The notes: generated by a model from the sequence alone, not told the origin. A stretch of DNA of 64,000 bases from Sindora glabra (GCA_020226215.1 CM035235.1:8755151-8819150); one strand, 5' to 3'. Counted from the stretch's first letter, positions 1 to 12,740 are shown. Translations and numbers: made by a program.

Positions 1-165
1 ACATTTTGAATGCATGCTAAAATATAAGTGTATGTAGACATATTAAACCTCTACAATACCTCTTTAATGTATGTGGGACAAATCAAATAAACCTTGGGAT
101 ATGTCTTAATGAATCTTTATGCCTAAAACATATAAGGCATTCTTCAGATTCTTCATATAAAATAT
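1..165 (-). pseudogene. Copia reverse transcriptase fragment cut by the window edge
   Basis: Read on the minus strand, this piece matches the end of a Ty1-copia reverse transcriptase, the stretch that normally reads like YVLGI...DRS...L, but it has stops and frameshifts. It is clearly related to 2190-2350, which carries the same part of the protein in the same orientation, so two copia copies lie here head to tail. The similarity stops at about 165, where LTR sequence begins. The rest of this copy lies outside the window. Confidence 0.6.
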
Positions 166-968
166 TCATCCTAAATTTTATGCAAATCATGTAAGAAAAA
201 TTATAATAAGAAATTGACAAATGAGTCATGTAAAATGAAGCTTACTAATTGTATTCTATAGTTAAGCATGAAAACTTAGATTAGAACAAAGTTATGAAAT
301 AATTGTAGGATTCATAGCATATTTTTATTTTTCATGAAGATTATAATCACAAATTATAAAATTATAAAATCATTATCCATATTCTAATCCACGTATGAAT
401 TGGCCATATTTACATAATGTACTAGCTCCAATACTAATTGTAAAATTATATGAAAATATTTTGATTATCAAATCATGTAACTAGGCATGAATCATACATA
501 AATAATTACATAAAATAAAATTTTATAAATATTTGAACCTCCAATTAAATTCATTTTGTAGTGAAATGTCTTAAAGTATGCCTCAATTTCCTCAAATTAT
601 GATCACACAATAGTCATTATCTCTGATTTGGTGTGCGTGGAAAAGACATAACACTCTCCTCCAAATTACTTTGGTTGCACAAAATTACCTTTAAGAGACT
701 ATTTAACTGGGAATGCCAATAAGGAACATACAGTTTATATTTGAGTATAAGAGCTAGGAGCCTATTTTAATAAATTACTAACCATGCAAAAATAACCTAT
801 AGTTAAATCCTACCCTTTCAATTATTAGGAATTATTACTATAGATTTTACCCAATTATTATCATCATTGATTGACAATTAACTCATGTTAACATATTTAT
901 ATCTCTATATTAAGTGGTTCCTAATGAGATTTCAATTTAGACTAAATTTTGAAATTAAAATTCTAACA
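165..968 (-). repeat. Copia long terminal repeat, left copy (3' LTR of the minus-strand element)
   Basis: About 800 bases are repeated, diverged, in the same orientation at 10552-11356, and the outer part again near 49560-49862. On the minus strand the repeat starts TGTTAGAATTTTAATTTC at 968, with the usual 5' TG. It is preceded by a purine-richer stretch (AAGTAGAATAT) in the place where copia elements carry the polypurine tract. The other end does not reach a proper CA terminus: it breaks at about 165 into reverse transcriptase sequence, so the LTR is truncated. Confidence 0.65.
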
Positions 969-1399
969 ATATTCTACTTGGACTACATAATATAAAAATT
1001 GTGGCCACTTTAATATGTTAATGAAAAATATGGTAACATTACACCTATAGGCTTAAGCTGAGATCATAAGCATCCAATAATATATAATAGTTATATTTAA
1101 TAAGGATGTTAATGTTATACGTATTGTATATTTTCACTTTACTTACTAAATTAAACTCAATATTTGTTAGGGATATTGACATAAGCTATGCATAATACGA
1201 TTTACATAATAGTAAACATAACTATATACAATCAATCTTTACACAATGGTCCTAACATCCATCCACAATGCTAAATAAGGATTTATATTCTTAACACCCA
1301 AGTGAAATAATATCTAAATGTCTCTATGAATATACCATACCTATAAAATGTGCGTAATTAATGATGTATGAAAAAATATGAATATTTTATTAATGCATG

Positions 1400-4190
1400 T
1401 CTCGAGATAAGTAAATTACATCAAAACACTCCCATTAACTCAAAAGATTAAAAGACTTAGAAAAACCCATATTAATTACATGATTATGAAATAATCCTAC
1501 TACTAAGCCTTTAGTTAATAGATTCATGAGTATACAGCCGATTAAAATATGCTCAATCAAGTAATACACCCACGTGTCTTCTTTATCATAAACTAGTACT
1601 TCACAACAAAACATTTTGTACGAGCAAAACTTTTGTTATTTTAAGAGAAGTTCACAACAACTATATTGTCATAATAGATGGCTAAAGATATTGAGATAAT
1701 CTTAATAACATTAACTCTAACCATAAAGTTCCTTAACCATATAACTTCTTAAGTAGCTTCATAATATATAACACACATTGCTTTTATAATAGAGGTTGTT
1801 GTAAAGGATTGCTTAATATTTTTTCATAACATAACTCCTTTTACAATTACAAAGATATGCTTAAATGTTGACTTATGATCATCTAAATAATTGGTAAATT
1901 TGAGTTTGAGTGGCTTGTAATAGTGAGATCTTCTAATCTTTTATAAGTTAGTATGTAATCTTTTATACACTATAAGTACCTCATAACTCTTTTACTAGTA
2001 ATATAATATTTTTAACGAGGATCACTTAAGTACCTCTCTAATACATTAATAGCATAAACTATCAGAATGTGTATATATTAGGCTACCTATAAACCATGCA
2101 TGTAGGACATTTTTCATTTTCTATTTTTTTGTTGTTGTTCTAAGGATATTTGAATTTTAAGAAAATATCACCCTTTCAAATAGGTGCAAAAACATGGAAG
2201 CATGAAGATAGGTTGAACCTCTTTAGTACTTTTTCATTGTACATTTGCTAAGGTAAACTAAGCAAACCAGACCTTAGGATCTATCTTGGTGGATTTCTAT
2301 GCCCAAAACATAAAAAGCATTCCTAAGATTCTTCATATCAAAGTATTCAAACAATATTTACTTCATTTCAATTAGCAAATTCACATTGTTATAGTAAAGA
2401 GAATGCCATCTATTAATAGTAACAAAATTATAAAGCTATTCGCACTTATTAGCATATAAATACATTGATCTGCATCATTTTTTTTAAATATAAAAAAGTC
2501 ATTACCTCATTAAACATGAGGTACCATTTCCTAGATGCTTGTTACAAGCTATATATGGATATTTTCTAGTTTAAACACAAGGTATTCTTTCTCCTTTTCT
2601 CTTGGAAACCATTTAACTTATTCATGTAAACAGTCTCTGATAGGTCATCATTTAAAAAGGCTATTTTGACATCCATTTAATATAGCATTAAATCAAAATA
2701 TGCCTTTAGTTGAAACTAACAAGTCTATTCTTTCCCTATGAGTATAACCATTGGCTACTAATCTGACCTTGTACCTTTCAATTTCATTTCAAGTATCTTT
2801 TTTAGTTTTAAAGACCTATTTACATCCAATTGGCACAACTGGCTTACATCTTGCAAGTAATTTAACTAAATCTCACATCTTATTCTTATGCATTAAAGCT
2901 AATTCATCCTTTATATCATTTAACCATTAAGAAGATTTTAAACTATATACTACCTAAAAAAGTTATATGATTAGTATCATCATTAACATCATACTCATAA
3001 TTATACAAATAAACTAGGCAATCATTAGAAATCTCTTGTGTGTTATCTCAATGAGATCTCCTTAATTGAATCTTTTCAACAATCTCATTTGGTTTAATGT
3101 GTTCTATTATTAGCTATACTAGATTATCTTATAATATAATAGAAGATGACCCCCACAATATAAAAGCTAGTGGAATAATTGTACTTTCTTCGATAAAGTT
3201 TGTGATATGAGGTACTTGGCTCTCTTTATCCTACCCATCCTCAAATAAGATAACTAAATTTGATTTTATTACCTTTGCTATGTGACTAAAAAAAATTTCC
3301 ATCTCTCAAGCCATTGCAATACTCAATAAAATATCTACTGACCATCTTCGAATCAAGCTTCCTTGTTGAAGGAACATAGAGTTTCACCTCAACTTTAAAA
3401 CCTAAACATGAAAGTGTCTTAAACTAAGCGTTTTACCATATAGTAACTCATAAGAGGTTTTGGCTATTAAATTATTAGGAAATTTGTTTAGAACATATAT
3501 AGCATTTTTTAAAGCATCACTCCTCAAAAACTCTAATAATAAAGTATAAGCCAACATACACCTCATCACATTTATGAGAATTTTATTCCTTTTTTCTGCA
3601 ACTCTATTTTGATCTCAATTACTACCTTACACAACTTAAAATTTTTTATAATTTTGATTTCTCACTAAGCAATTCCACCCAATGGAATAATTATTTAGAA
3701 AAGGTTATCAAGTACATGTATCCACCCATAACATTAAGCATAAACTAGTATACTAATGTTAATGTTGACTAATTCGAGGGCTTCTAATTTTTTACTTCTC
3801 TTACCTAATCTAAATCTAGCAAGAAGTTTCCTTTTGAAATTTCTTTTAATGTAATCAACATATATGCCAAATTTTGGAAAAATAAGATCATTAAAGACTT
3901 CTTCCTTTATGAACCTCTGCATTCTTTCTCTAGAAATATTCCTTAGATGTTTATGCTAAAATATTGAGGATGTTTGGTTCTTCCTCTCTTCTTTCCAATA
4001 ATAGTATTTTTCAAGTTAGTAAAGTTTGGATCAAAATTAATTCTATGTAGTTTATCACATAATAAACTAGAACTAATAACGGAAGAATTAAAAATCAAAT
4101 TAAATTTCTCATTTCTAAAATAATAGAAATATTCATAAATATTCAATGCAATCATGCAATTAAATTCTTTCTCATGAAAGGAACACAAAC
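1400..4190 (-). pseudogene. Copia pol relic: integrase, reverse transcriptase, RNase H
   Basis: Right to left on the minus strand: a GAG-pre-integrase region (3943-4188) and an integrase start with MQRFIKEEVFNDL...DYIKRNFKRK (3734-3922); the integrase end KNAIYVLNKFPNN...KTSYELLYGKTLSLRH (about 3420-3520); KLDSKMVSRYFIEYCNGLRDG (about 3290-3360); reverse transcriptase KVRLVANGYTHRE and DVKIAFLNDDLSETVYM (about 2590-2780); and RNase H DDHKSTFKHIFVI and TTTSIIKAMCVIYYEA (about 1670-1890). It ends near HVINMGFSKSFNLLS-stop at about 1430. The catalytic YVDD has become LIDG at about 2405-2413, so the second catalytic Asp is lost. Stops are frequent; it cannot encode a working polyprotein. Confidence 0.8.
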
Positions 4191-4199
4191 ATTATTTTA

Positions 4200-4900
4200 A
4201 GTTCCAAAACATAACCAAATGACAAACATAAAGAAACTATTCTAATATGCTCCAACTATACTTCATTTTTTATTTCTAAGTCAAACTACTAACTCTTTTT
4301 CACTTGGCTTATTTAGGTTTTTAGTGCTTCAAAATAGTCTGTCTTCTTTTGCTTATACTTTTTACAAAATCTAAAACTTCCCCTAAATTAGTCTTTTTTT
4401 GGGTTTATGACATTGTCCACTCATTTCACCCTTCTTCCATTTATAGTTAGGCCATCTTTGTTGTCATTTTTATGCACTTTTATACCTTTCTAAAGTTAGA
4501 CCACAGAAAGTGTAGTTGACAACATGAAACTTTCCTTTCTTCATCTTTATTTCTACTAGGCTAACAATCAAGATAATTATTGATAGTTCATTCACTTTTT
4601 AGAGTATTGTAGAACATCTTCAAAATGTTAAATTGTGTTAGTAAAAATTTCAATGCTCACTAAATCATATAACTATCATCTATCTTAATGTTTATGCTTT
4701 TAAATATGTTATACTGGTAACAAGCTTTAAAATACACCCTACAATCCACTAACACCATTATATATGGTCTTTTTAAATATTGAAAGGTGTTGATTTTTCT
4801 TAACCTTGTCAAAATTAATATATTTCTTAGTAAGAGAATTGAGAAGAGCTTTAGCATTCTTAGATTTAGGAGTAATCTATCTAATGGTGTTACAGCCTTT
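4200..4900 (-). pseudogene. Probable end of copia gag / start of pol, heavily decayed
   Basis: This stretch continues the minus-strand copia relic on its upstream side. Lysine-rich fragments appear where the gag zinc knuckle and protease would be, but I cannot find an intact CX2CX4HX4C knuckle or a protease motif. It is assigned by position next to the recognisable integrase rather than by clear motifs. Confidence 0.35.
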
Positions 4901-5099
4901 TAAAAAAATTAAAACTATTTTTATTGCAAAAATAATAAGTTAACAGAAAGAAATATGGAATAAAATTATATGTTAGTAATAATTTATTGTTTAAATGAAT
5001 TTGACATAAAGGTTTTACATGAATCAGTTGAGGAAAAGTAGATTAAATGAAATGTTTAAGGTTAAGTATGTTTAAAGGTGAGTATATGAATGTGAATGT

Positions 5100-6080
5100 G
5101 ATTTAGGATACTTTTTCCTTTTTTCCTTACCTTTATTTCCCCTTTATCCCTCAATCTTTAGTCATTTCCTCATTTCCTTCTACAAAAAATCTTTAACACA
5201 CTCCATTTCCTCATCCTTCTCATTAACTCTTCTTTTTCCTTATCTTGATCAAGATAGAGAAAGCTAACATTTATTAAATTTTCTATATAACCAAGATAGG
5301 ACTTTCATTATTGATAAGTTCTTTTCCATTCTTCCTTATGTTTGGTGAGTTTAAGGCATTCTAATAGAAATGGGAAAACTTGAACCTTAATCTCAAATTT
5401 ATTGATTTTGGATGATTAAGGGTTATTAACCACACTTTCTTTTAGTTAGTAACTCCTCCATAAAAGGTGAGTGAACATTCTAGCTTAGCATTTTAATTGA
5501 AATTGGTAAGTCATAAGTTAAGTTTCCTAAGTTTTAATTTTTTTTTTGAGAAATGCGTTAGATTATGGTTTTTTATTTGAGATTTTGTTGAATTTAATGT
5601 AAGTGAGGTGTTATTAGTGAGGTACAATAATTTAATCATGTTTGGTAATCTTATAAATGAGTTAGGTATAAATCTATGCCAAATAAATAGTGAAATTTGT
5701 GCGGAAATCTACATAAAACAAGATTAGAGTCAATGATAACTAGAAAACCTATTTTTTAGAGAATCATAGTCAAGTACGTAGTTGACTATTGCTTGAAAAT
5801 TTAGCCTTGGGAAGGCTATAGTCAATTTTGATGAGAGAAACTACCTTCAGAAAGGTCATAATTGAGTATATAGTTAATTATCCCAGTAAATCTATTCTTT
5901 CTAGGGATTTATAATCAGCTATGACCTAAAGAGATGCTCTTTAAAGGCCTGTGGTTAAGTATATAGTCAACTATGCCATAAGAAGTTACTCTTAGGTAAT
6001 CCATAGTTAATTATATATTGACTATTACTCTTATATCTTTAATAATCAATCCATTTAGGGGTGTTATAGTTTATGATAAG
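5100..6080. repeat. Decayed gypsy-LTR-like block with an inverted-motif array
   Basis: The organisation resembles the gypsy LTRs at 54395 and 61294: a T/C-rich leader with many ttcctc runs, followed by a series of short imperfect palindromes built on AGTCAA...TTGACT. The palindromes sit near 5768, 5817, 5857, 5911, 5953 and 6002, about 40-54 bases apart. No second copy or protein-coding remains could be linked to it. It is probably an LTR fragment of a related family inserted in the copia element. Confidence 0.4.
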
Positions 6081-7656
6081 ATCTTTAGTGTTAATTAAAG
6101 TTGTTATACATTTAAATGATGATAGATAGATAATGTAGGACCATGCAAAGAAGCATAGTGGTGTTAATTTACATATTGTGATATAATTTGAATTATTTTA
6201 TCAAAATTAAGCTAGAAATTGTGTTAATGTTTAAGAAATTGAGATAGGATACATTGATATCATTTATGACTCAAACACTAAATTTGATAATAACTTATAA
6301 ACGATAAGGCTAACTTGAAAGGATAAATATAAGCTGTCTTGTGTGAATTGGATGTGGCAAACATAAATTTAAGGAATTATACAAATAGATGCATATGATC
6401 ATATGGTTATTATATAAACATTAATCAAATCATGTTATAGATTATATGATAAAAATACTTAGGCATGAGGATGGGTATATTTGGTCAATAAGCTTTTAGT
6501 TTTTTTTTTCTAATTTAATTATTCTTAAATGTTTACTTACTAAGCCATAGAGCACCTTGTTAAGCTTTTCTTATGTGGATTTACAAGTTAAGCCTCTGTT
6601 ATCACCTCAAAGCTAAACCTTTAGGAGCTCACTCGGTATGACTATAGGTACAATGGATATTTTTATTGTGGATAGATATTTTAAACCTTGTACTATATAG
6701 AGACAAGGGTAGAGGAATATAAACTCATCTCAATTAGGGTTAGCTAGGCTAGGCTAGTTTATGCTCAAATTAGAATGGATTATAAATGAAGAATCAAATA
6801 TGGAAAATGCTTTTAGGCTAACTAATTAATTAAATTAGAAAACAGATCTATTATTTATATTTTTTTTAGTTTAATTATATTAGATCAAATATTACAAAGC
6901 TTATCATTTTATTATAAAAATCTTTAGGCCACCACTCTTTATTTACTATTCATGAAAGCCTATTATAGCTTTGTCTATTTAAATGTTTCTAAAATGGCCA
7001 AAATCATTTTATTGCTAATTTTATTTTGAAAATGAGAAAAACTTGGTAATGATCCTATTGGCTAACATTTGAGATTTAATTAAAATCATTAGATCAAATT
7101 TTCAAAAGGAATTTCAAAATGTAAAGTGGAAAATCCAAATGTATAAAAGGGAAATTCAAATTTAAATATTTCCTACATGTGACTAATTAATACAAATAAT
7201 ATTTCTAGTCAAACAAGTATGGGTAACTGATCAAGGAAATACAAACCATTATTCATCACTTTTTGACTAATGTTGAAGCCAAAATTAAAAAATTTAGCAG
7301 AAAAGTAATATGCTTGCTATTCTAGGTGAGATTTTGTTTGATGCACCTAAAAAGGAAAAACAGGTCCCACTTGATTCAAATTCAAACATTCAATGCTTTG
7401 GAAGGCAAATGAAGCTTATTAGACAAGTTTACTTAGAGATAAAGACAATTTTTAACTGTAGATAGGCTTCATTTCACTTAGAGAAATACACTAAACCATT
7501 AAGCTATAACTTTCAAATCATATTCTTCTTTTTCTCCTAATAGTTGAAACTCTTGCAATATTTTTCTTGATCCAAAACTTGTAAATTCACTCTAAGAGTG
7601 TTAATTTGTAAAATCTTTTAATGAGATTGTGAGAACATCCTATTTATGAACTTGTT
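6081..7656. other. AT-rich repeat-derived DNA, no gene seen
   Basis: No open frame, RNA gene or clear repeat boundary was found here. It lies between two LTR-like blocks and is probably the inside of decayed retrotransposons. The part from about 7200 onward leads into the SIRE-like repeat block. Confidence 0.5.
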
Positions 7657-7893
7657 AAAATCCTAGTATAGATTTATATATATCGTGTAAAGCTAGGTGA
7701 CCTTAAAGTCTAAGTGGAGATTGGTATATCATGTAACGATAGGTGGAATTATGAAATCTTAGTGGAGATTAGGAAGATCTTGTAAAGTTAAGCGAAAATT
7801 AAAATCCTAGTATAGAGTGGAAAGATTTTATAAAGTTAGGTGACTTGGAAATTGTTGTAGAGATTGGATGAATTCATAAATCTAGGTGTTGTA
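7657..7893 (+). repeat. Five diverged 47-49 bp tandem repeats, SIRE-like copia LTR fragment
   Basis: Units begin at about 7657, 7704, 7752, 7801 and 7848. Each has the pattern AAATCCTAGTRTAGATT, then about 15 bases, then TGTAAAGNTAGGTGA. They lead into AATCTAGGTGTTGTAATATTTG and a later AACTCAAG-like segment. From memory of plant repeats, this 'resistant to short repeats' arrangement is typical of LTR or leader regions in SIRE/Maximus-type copia elements. The coding part of that element is absent. Confidence 0.55.
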
Positions 7894-9909
7894 ATATTTG
7901 ATTAAAAATAGTGGATACTCAAGTGAAATTTGATAGCTTGAAAAAAGAGGAATAGAATCAAAGGGTATTCCTTTTAAACTATCGAACCTCTATAAAAATG
8001 GTTAGTATTGTTCCCCTTTTCTACTTTTTATTCTTACTCATTCTTTTAAGAAATGCTTTTACATGATTTTTCATACTAGATTCTATGAAGAAATTATTTT
8101 TGACATAATTTTAAGATATTTATAATCTTTTCAAAATTATTTTATATTTTTAAAATTACATATTCATCAAAATATAAGATTTTTTCAATTTGTTCCTCAT
8201 GGTTTTATACATAATTTTAGTTGTTAATTTTTGTTAAAGGCAATTCACCTCTTTTTAGCCTATAAATTCTATTAATAAGCAAGACTAGCTTCTCTTTATT
8301 ATTGAACTATTTTGCTAAATGAAATTATGCTATATTTCCATGTTGCATAGTTATTTTCCTTTAGAACAATCCCATTTCACCCGAAAACTTGTGCTGAAAG
8401 AAGAGTCCCAAAACATTGGAGCCATTAAATTTATAATGGCAGAGATTATTTTTCAAAATTAGTTGTTAATATATCTTTTTAATGATTTCGGACTTCAAAC
8501 TCGCTCAATTTTGTCGGTATCCATAGGTTTTTCCTTTCCTTTATTATCTCATGCATTCTTAAGTATACCCAAAAAGGAAATTGGTTAGGTTAGAAACTAG
8601 CTAATTAGGTTTCATTTCAATCATAACCTGGGGTGGGTTATAATAGATGGTTTTTATTCATTGTGAATTTTATCATCATCAGGACACTCTATTTTAATGA
8701 GCCAATTTTATTAGGCTTGATCATCTATTTCATCAATAGAGTTTACACTAATAGCAAGCTCTTTGTTTCCCTAAATGTCAAATAAGATTGATAACCCTTA
8801 AATAAAACCTTAACAATTTAGTTAGACTTCATAATTTGTGTCATTTAGTGTCTTAACAAAAGTCAATTGCATAGGCATCAAAATTAAGAAAAATTAATAA
8901 CATATTAACACATGTATTACTTTGTTTATGTTATTTAATTCTTCTTATCAAATTATACATAATATTGTATCATAAAACCTAACACTAATTGGGTATTGAA
9001 AAATTTTAAAAATACAATATTTAATCTTACACTTATGTTATTGCCTACAAGTTATATTAATAATATCATATTGATAAGGTATTTAAATATTACTAATATA
9101 ATATTTTCTTTAGTCTAACTAAAATTTTAATAAATTTTAACAAAATTTTATGAAATTGAGCCTACAATGAGTAGGTTCATAATTATATAAAATCTTATAG
9201 CATAATATGAGCCTAACTTAATTCCTTTAAAATATTTTCCTTATGCATATATTCATGCAAAATTAATTCATAGGCCAAACAATAACAAAAAATTCCATAA
9301 AAAATATGAAAGCTTAAGCCTATAGAAATTACATAGTAAAAAATTTTAGGCCCAAATAAATTCAAATTGATAGTTAACTAAAATGGACAAAATTTAACTA
9401 AAACATTTTAAATTATTGAAAAATTTGAAAAAATACCCATAATTACAAGTTCAAAGAAGGGAGCTTAACAATGCAATTTGCTTTACTGTTGAATGCTGCC
9501 AAGACAACGAGTGGCATGCACATGCCATTGGTGCACATGGATATACACACCTTGCACATTGTTTAGCTCCTTTAACCTTCTATTAAGTCTGCAATAGGGT
9601 TAACCTGATCTGATTGCTATTCAACCCTGATTTCACCAATTTAATGCATTTTTTAATGTGATTTTTGAACTAATTCAATCTTAAATGAATTTTAATACAT
9701 AATCTATGAAAAAATGTTACAAATAATGTCTTAAATATCCATTTGGATTGGATAAAAAATTTTACAAAAAGAACTTTAATAATATTTAGAATAACACATT
9801 TTTAAAATAGCAAAATTGTATTTCATAGAAAATATTATATTGTATTAATGCATGGTTCTTGAAATGAAACTTTAACAAACATTTAAAATGATATGTTTTC
9901 ATAAACAAT
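7894..9909. other. Non-coding retrotransposon-derived DNA
   Basis: No gene is visible. The segment around 9470-9680 has higher GC, and 8900-9480 is very AT-rich. Both are probably leader or inner-LTR sequence of the minus-strand copia element, because they lie directly inside its right LTR. No tRNA-complementary primer-binding site was recognised. Confidence 0.4.
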
Positions 9910-9984
9910 TTTAATGGCTTTTAAAAAAATGAACTTTAATGGCTTTTAAAAAAATGAACTTTAATGGCTTTTAAAAATGATGCA
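9910..9984 (+). repeat. 25-bp tandem repeat, about three copies
   Basis: The unit TTTAATGGCTTTTAAAAAAA plus TGAAC starts at 9910, 9935 and 9960. The first two copies are essentially identical and the third diverges after the A run. It looks like a recent local duplication by slippage inside repeat DNA. Confidence 0.85.
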
Positions 9985-10551
9985 TTTTGAAATGGAGAAA
10001 TGTTTAATTCTTTCCCTCTTAAATGTATTTTTCATAGAGAATAATTATTACACATTAAAAAATATCAAAACTAATAAAAATATCATTTAATTCATGAAAA
10101 GTTTCGAAAAGAATCTTTGAAACCTTTCTTGATTTTTCAAACTAAATTTGCTTAAGTTATCCAACAAAGCACATTTGAATGAATTCATAATTATTATGAT
10201 ATTAGAAAAAACGTCTTAATGTAGATACAAACTTTCCAAAATTCATATATGCATTACTATGTATATTTTTCACACATGTTGGAAAATGCAAATTGGAAAT
10301 GTATAAAGAATGGGACCCTAAGAACCATATATGCATGTTGGAATCAAATATGAACCATTTAAAACAACACCTTATACATGCATATACTACTTTAAATCAA
10401 AATAACACCATATATATGCAAATTTTCCAAAAGGCTTAAATTGGTACAAACATACTATAGTTATGGCATAAAGCAAGCATTCACCTTTATATTTTTAATT
10501 TTAATTTGTCCAAGAAAAATGTGTAATTGCAAAAACATTATACAAAATTAT

Positions 10552-11356
10552 TGATATCAGATATTCATCCAAAATTTTAAGCAAATCACATAAAATGAAT
10601 CATATTATGAATTTGACAAATAAGTCATATACATGACACTCAACAATTATCTTTTACAATCATACATAAAAATTTAGTTAAGAACAAAGGTATGAAATAA
10701 TTTTAGGATTCACAACATATTTTTTCATTTATAAAGATTATAATCACAAATTATAAAATCATAATCCATATCCTAAATTCATAAATGAATCAGCCATATT
10801 TGCATGATTTATTGGCTCTTGTACTAATTGTAAGATTTTATAATAATATTTTAATTCTTAATTATGTCATTAGGCATGAATCATAAATAGATAATTTTAT
10901 AGAATAAAATTTTATAAATACTTGAACCTTTAGCTAAATCCATTTGGTAATGAAAGTTTCCAAAGTACTCCTTGGTCACCTTAAACCACAATTAGAAAAT
11001 AGTCATAATCTTTGGTCTGCTGTGCATGTTAAGGCCATGAGTACTTTCCTCGTAATTATTGTGATCATACAAAATTATTTTTAAGAGGTTGTTTAACTAG
11101 ATACTAATAAGGCATATACAATTTGAATCCAAATATAGGAGTACAGACTTTATTTTTATAGAATTACTGAATAGGTAGAAAACTACCTATAACTAGATCT
11201 TACCTTTTCAGTTGTTTGGAATTATTGATATAAATTCCCCTAATCATTATGATCGCTAATGGGTAATTAACTTACTTTAACATATTTTTGTTTCTATATT
11301 AAATGATCTATAATGGGATTTTAATTTAGATCAAATTTTGAAATTAAAACTCCAAT
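10552..11356 (-). repeat. Copia long terminal repeat, right copy (5' LTR)
   Basis: This segment aligns along its length with 165-968 in the same orientation, for example at the shared ATAAAATTTTATAAATA and GGGTAATTAAC-type segments. The outer end on the minus strand reads TTGGAGTTTTAATTTC at 11356, a decayed form of TGTTAG.... Divergence between the two copies is high, so the insertion is old. The LTR probably extends further left than 10552, because the left copy is truncated there. Confidence 0.65.
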
Positions 11357-11699
11357 AATTAAGGGTTGAAATATTCCAATCCAATGTTTTTTGGCATTTC
11401 TAAGCAAGTTTAAGGGTGTTGCCTTTGATTCCGAATTTTTTTGCCCAAATTACATTATTTTCATGAGTTTTTAAGTTTTTTAAAAAAAAAGTTTTTTTTA
11501 CCAATATTCCTTATTTGTTTCTTTTTTGTTTGCTTTTAATTTATGAATTTATTAGTGTATAAATCAATTCTTTCCTAATTCTATTTTGGAATATTTGAAT
11601 ATGGATGTTTTATTTAACATTAAAAGAAAGCTTTTTGACTTAACCTCTTATGTTCATTTATTAGTTATAGAATAAATGCAAGCTATTAAGGTGCTTGGT
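11357..11699. other. Flank between copia and gypsy relics, nothing recognised
   Basis: AT-rich with several homopolymer runs. No open frame or repeat signature is visible. Confidence 0.5.
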
Positions 11700-12740
11700 T
11701 TCTATTTTATGGCTAAACATTTAATTGATATCTACCCTAAACTACAAGAATATGAATCACTTTAGCAAGTTCAAGCAATAGGATGATTTTTTGGACAATA
11801 TCACTATCTACGTTATCTTATTCAAACTACACTATCAATCAATCAAGCTCAAGATTCAAGGATATCACTTAAGGAAGTTATCAAGAATCTAGCTACTATC
11901 ACCTTGCAATTTCAACAAGAAAGAAGGTCAAGCTTAAGACATTTGGAGACATAAGTTAGCTAGCTTGCAACTTCAATAGGCAAGTTAGAAGTTCAATATT
12001 TAAATGGTGATGCCCTCCCACCCATTGATAGGCCTAAGAAGGAGTGTATATGTCATAGTGATACAAAGTAAAAAAAGAAATCGAGATCACTAGTCTTCAA
12101 CTCCAACTAAATTCAATAAAAAGCAAAGAACATAAGAAAGAGGATAAAAATTTCAAAAAATGGGGTGGATGGCTTAATCTTTCCAATTAGTTATCATATA
12201 AGAGATGATAAATCACCGAATCCACCTTCCATCATTCTAAGGTGTCCTTTCCTTAAGTTGATTGAAACTATACTTAGTAATGTGTCCATATTGGATAGTG
12301 AGGATAAGCTAAAGGTGAAAATAATGGCTTTACAATCATTTCCCTTATGTCAATGAAAATTGAGTTTAATTTATTGGTTTACCAATTTCTTTTAAAGAAG
12401 TGTTACTAATTGTGTTGCAAGAATCATTTTCGGAATTGTAGGCCTTACCTAATCACTTAAAGCATGGATACCTAGAACTAGATGAAACACTAATGTGGGA
12501 TTTGACATCAAATTAGGATAAGTTGCAACATCTAGTTAGAGATGTTAATAAAGGCACTCTTTAGGAGGCAGCTCAAGTGTGACTAGCTAGCCACTTCAAA
12601 TTTGGTCTCTTTCCATTCTCTTTTATTTTACTTGTTTATGATTTTTCTTGATATTTATATATTTTATATTGAGGACAATGTAAGATTTAAGTATAAAAGG
12701 GACTTAGGATTTCCTTTATGTTCTTTCTATAATGGTTTTT
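11700..12740 (+). pseudogene. Ty3-gypsy relic lacking its polymerase
   Basis: On the plus strand, gag-like text (LATITLQFQQERRSSLRHLE, about 11880-11950) is followed by a protease end, VDGLIFPISYHIRDDKSPNP then SIILRCPFLKLIETILSN (12165-12290). This matches the gypsy/Athila pattern VDGLIFP..FY..D....P.ILLGRPFL.TA. Next comes LPNHLKHGYLEL (about 12440-12475), the usual start of the reverse transcriptase linker. Within about 100 bases the sequence changes to TAATAAAGGCACTCTTTAGG, which resembles a segment typical of the 3' end of such elements, and then GAGGACAATGTAAGATTTAA near 12672. The polymerase, RNase H and integrase appear deleted. Confidence 0.6.

Larger units (their letters stand above)
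165..11356 (-). mobile_element. Composite minus-strand Ty1-copia element with nested insertions
   Basis: The outer limits are set by the paired LTR sequences at 165-968 and about 10552-11356. Between them, reading right to left, come LTR-like and leader sequence, foreign repeat blocks (a SIRE-like tandem repeat at 7657-7893 and a gypsy-LTR-like block at 5100-6080), and then copia gag/pol remains down to about 1400. At roughly 10 kb the interior is about twice a normal copia length, which fits nested insertion. Every coding part is broken by stops. I could not find a primer-binding site, so the exact inner end of the right LTR is unknown. Confidence 0.5.
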
